DNA of 64,000 bases from Modestobacter sp. VKM Ac-2986. Its GTDB lineage: Bacteria; Actinomycetota; Actinomycetes; Mycobacteriales; Geodermatophilaceae. Below, piece by piece: positions 62,898 to 64,000 of the stretch (its first letter is position 1; every line of letters begins with the position of its first letter). The notes under the pieces are model-generated. The model did not search any database. It saw nothing but the letters and a program-made list of their open reading frames with translations, and was not told the origin of the DNA. The stretch is taken from positions 124,001 to 188,000 of the forward strand of contig NZ_JAPVBH010000006.1 in assembly GCF_026967795.1 (NCBI RefSeq), in the 5' to 3' direction. The translations under genes and the position numbers were made by a program.

Positions 62898-64000
62898 TCA
62901 ACCGGCGCGGCGGCCCAGGGCGCGGTAGGTCCAGCCCGCGGCCACCCAGCGGTCCATGTCGAGGGCGTTGCGCCCGTCGAGCACCCGCTTCTTGGCCACC
63001 ACCTCGCCGAAGGCCGCCGGGTCCAGGTCACGGAACTGCTGCCACTCGGTGAGCACGAGCACCGCGTCGGCCCGCTCGGCGGCCTCCTCGGCGGTGTCCA
63101 CGACGTCCAGCTGCGACCACGACCTCCGGATGTTGTCCCCTGCCGCCGGGTCGGTGACCCGGACGACGGCGCCCTGCAGCTGCAGCTGGGCGGCGACGTT
63201 GAGCGCGGGGGAGTCGCGGATGTCGTCGCTGTCGGGCTTGAACGCAGCCCCCAGCACGGCCACGCGCTTGCCGAGCAGGGACCCGTCGCAGACCTCGCGG
63301 GCCAGCTCGACCATCCGGATGCGCCGGCGCATGTTGATGTTGTCGACCTCGCGCAGGAACGTCAGCGCCTGGTCGGCACCGAGTTCGCCGGCGCGGGCCA
63401 TGAAGGCGCGGATGTCCTTGGGCAGGCAGCCGCCGCCGAAGCCGAGTCCGGCGTTGAGGAACTTGCGGCCGATGCGGTCGTCGTGCCCGATGGCGTCGGC
63501 GAGCTGCTTGACGTCGGCGCCGGTGGCCTCGCACAGCTCGGCCATGGCGTTGATGAAGGAGATCTTGGTGGCCAGGAAGGAGTTGGCCGCGGTCTTCACC
63601 ATCTCCGCCGTCGGGTGGTCGGTGACGACCTGCGGGGTGCCGGCGGCAACGATCGGGGCGTACACCTCGTCCAGCACCGCGCGGGCGGTCTGCCCATCAG
63701 GACCGGGTGAGATGCCGTAGACCAGCCGGTCCGGGTGCAGGGTGTCCTCCACGGCGAAGCCCTCACGGAGGAACTCCGGGTTCCAGGCCAGCATCGCGCC
63801 GGGCACCTTGCCCTCGATCAGCTCCGCCAGCCGCGCCGCGGTGCCGACGGGCACCGTGGACTTCCCCGCCACCAGGTCGCCGGGCTCGAGCACCTCCAGC
63901 AGGGACTCGACGGCTGCCTCGACGTAGCGGAGGTCGGCGGCGTACTCGCCGCGCTTCTGCGGGGTGCCCACGCAGACGAAGTGGACGCGGGCACCGGCGG
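62898..64000 (-). CDS. UDP-glucose 6-dehydrogenase (partial)
   Basis: The C-terminal part, about 367 codons, of a UDP-glucose/GDP-mannose dehydrogenase that makes UDP-glucuronate for envelope polysaccharides. The 5' end lies beyond the right edge; the first readable residues are HFVCVGTPQ. VAGKSTVPVGTA and NPEFLREGFAV are the cofactor and substrate sites, FGGGCLPKDIRAF holds the catalytic Cys, and AFKPDSDDIRDSP marks the C-terminal UDP-binding domain. It ends 48 bases from the glgA start on the same strand. Confidence 0.92.
   Translation of the reverse strand, partial: AGARVHFVCVGTPQKRGEYAADLRYVEAAVESLLEVLEPGDLVAGKSTVPVGTAARLAELIEGKVPGAMLAWNPEFLREGFAVEDTLHPDRLVYGISPGPDGQTARAVLDEVYAPIVAAGTPQVVTDHPTAEMVKTAANSFLATKISFINAMAELCEATGADVKQLADAIGHDDRIGRKFLNAGLGFGGGCLPKDIRAFMARAGELGADQALTFLREVDNINMRRRIRMVELAREVCDGSLLGKRVAVLGAAFKPDSDDIRDSPALNVAAQLQLQGAVVRVTDPAAGDNIRRSWSQLDVVDTAEEAAERADAVLVLTEWQQFRDLDPAAFGEVVAKKRVLDGRNALDMDRWVAAGWTYRALGRRAG

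Overview
The window is an ordinary stretch of chromosome from a very GC-rich actinobacterium. A member of the Geodermatophilaceae or a close relative is the best guess. Support comes from the mycothiol gene mshB, a DUF222/HNH endonuclease behind an actinobacterial LexA box, DUF3117 and HipA_2/DUF3037 genes, a siroheme sulfite reductase with a Cys-rich leader peptide, the succinylase lysine pathway, an actinobacterial glgA, and many GTG starts. No rRNA, tRNA, CRISPR array, insertion sequence or prophage was recognised. The assignment is inference from gene content, because no search could be run.

Layout. 0-5.9 kb: partial sdhC, a molybdenum sulfite-oxidase-like enzyme with its flavin reductase, an iron-siderophore lipoprotein behind an IdeR/DtxR box, an FNT channel, DUF1990, and a HipA-like kinase with DUF3037. 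5.9-16.3 kb: Tat-exported PhoX behind a PHO box, VOC and pterin dehydratase genes, the assimilatory sulfate block (leader peptide, sirA, zinc ribbon, cysH), a SRPBCC-Nudix fusion, an Rrf2 regulator, the tldD-pmbA protease pair and csbD. 16.5-23.1 kb: a complete five-gene oligopeptide ABC importer. 23.1-27 kb: two REP-like palindromes, mshB, a membrane gene, a GNAT gene, 7Fe ferredoxin and dapC. 27-32 kb: accessory oxidoreductases, an AraC regulator and a secreted lytic-type protein. 32-36.3 kb: dapD, dapE, a LOG-type hydrolase, a DivIVA-like protein and SRPBCC. 36.3-46.5 kb: CtaG-like and DUF2243 membrane proteins, an EamA transporter, a large secreted FN3/beta-propeller protein, tag, DUF3117, pepA and an ABC exporter. 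46.5-54 kb: SDR/AraC pair, GH3 glucosidase, carotenoid-type desaturase, and the SOS-controlled HNH gene. 54-64 kb: a second ABC exporter, App1-type phosphatase, a spore-photoproduct-lyase-family radical SAM protein with an LLM flavin oxidoreductase, DUF350, alcohol dehydrogenase, glgA and a partial UDP-glucose dehydrogenase.

Regulation is the most informative layer. Readable sites link genes to iron (IdeR box), phosphate (three 11-base PHO units), cysteine (leader peptide) and DNA damage (perfect LexA box over a -10). Two further sets of three direct repeats with an exact 11-base period precede an ABC exporter and the peptide-binding lipoprotein, and they have no assigned regulator. At least ten genes have a TANNNT-like hexamer 6-10 bases before the start codon, which suggests leaderless transcripts; several start calls below rest on this. 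Strong GC hairpins separate most transcription units.

No wholly new multigene system stands out. The best candidates for undescribed biology are the HipA_2-DUF3037 pair, the SRPBCC-Nudix fusion beside the sulfite reductase locus, the radical SAM/LLM pair, and the two unassigned 11-base-period operators.
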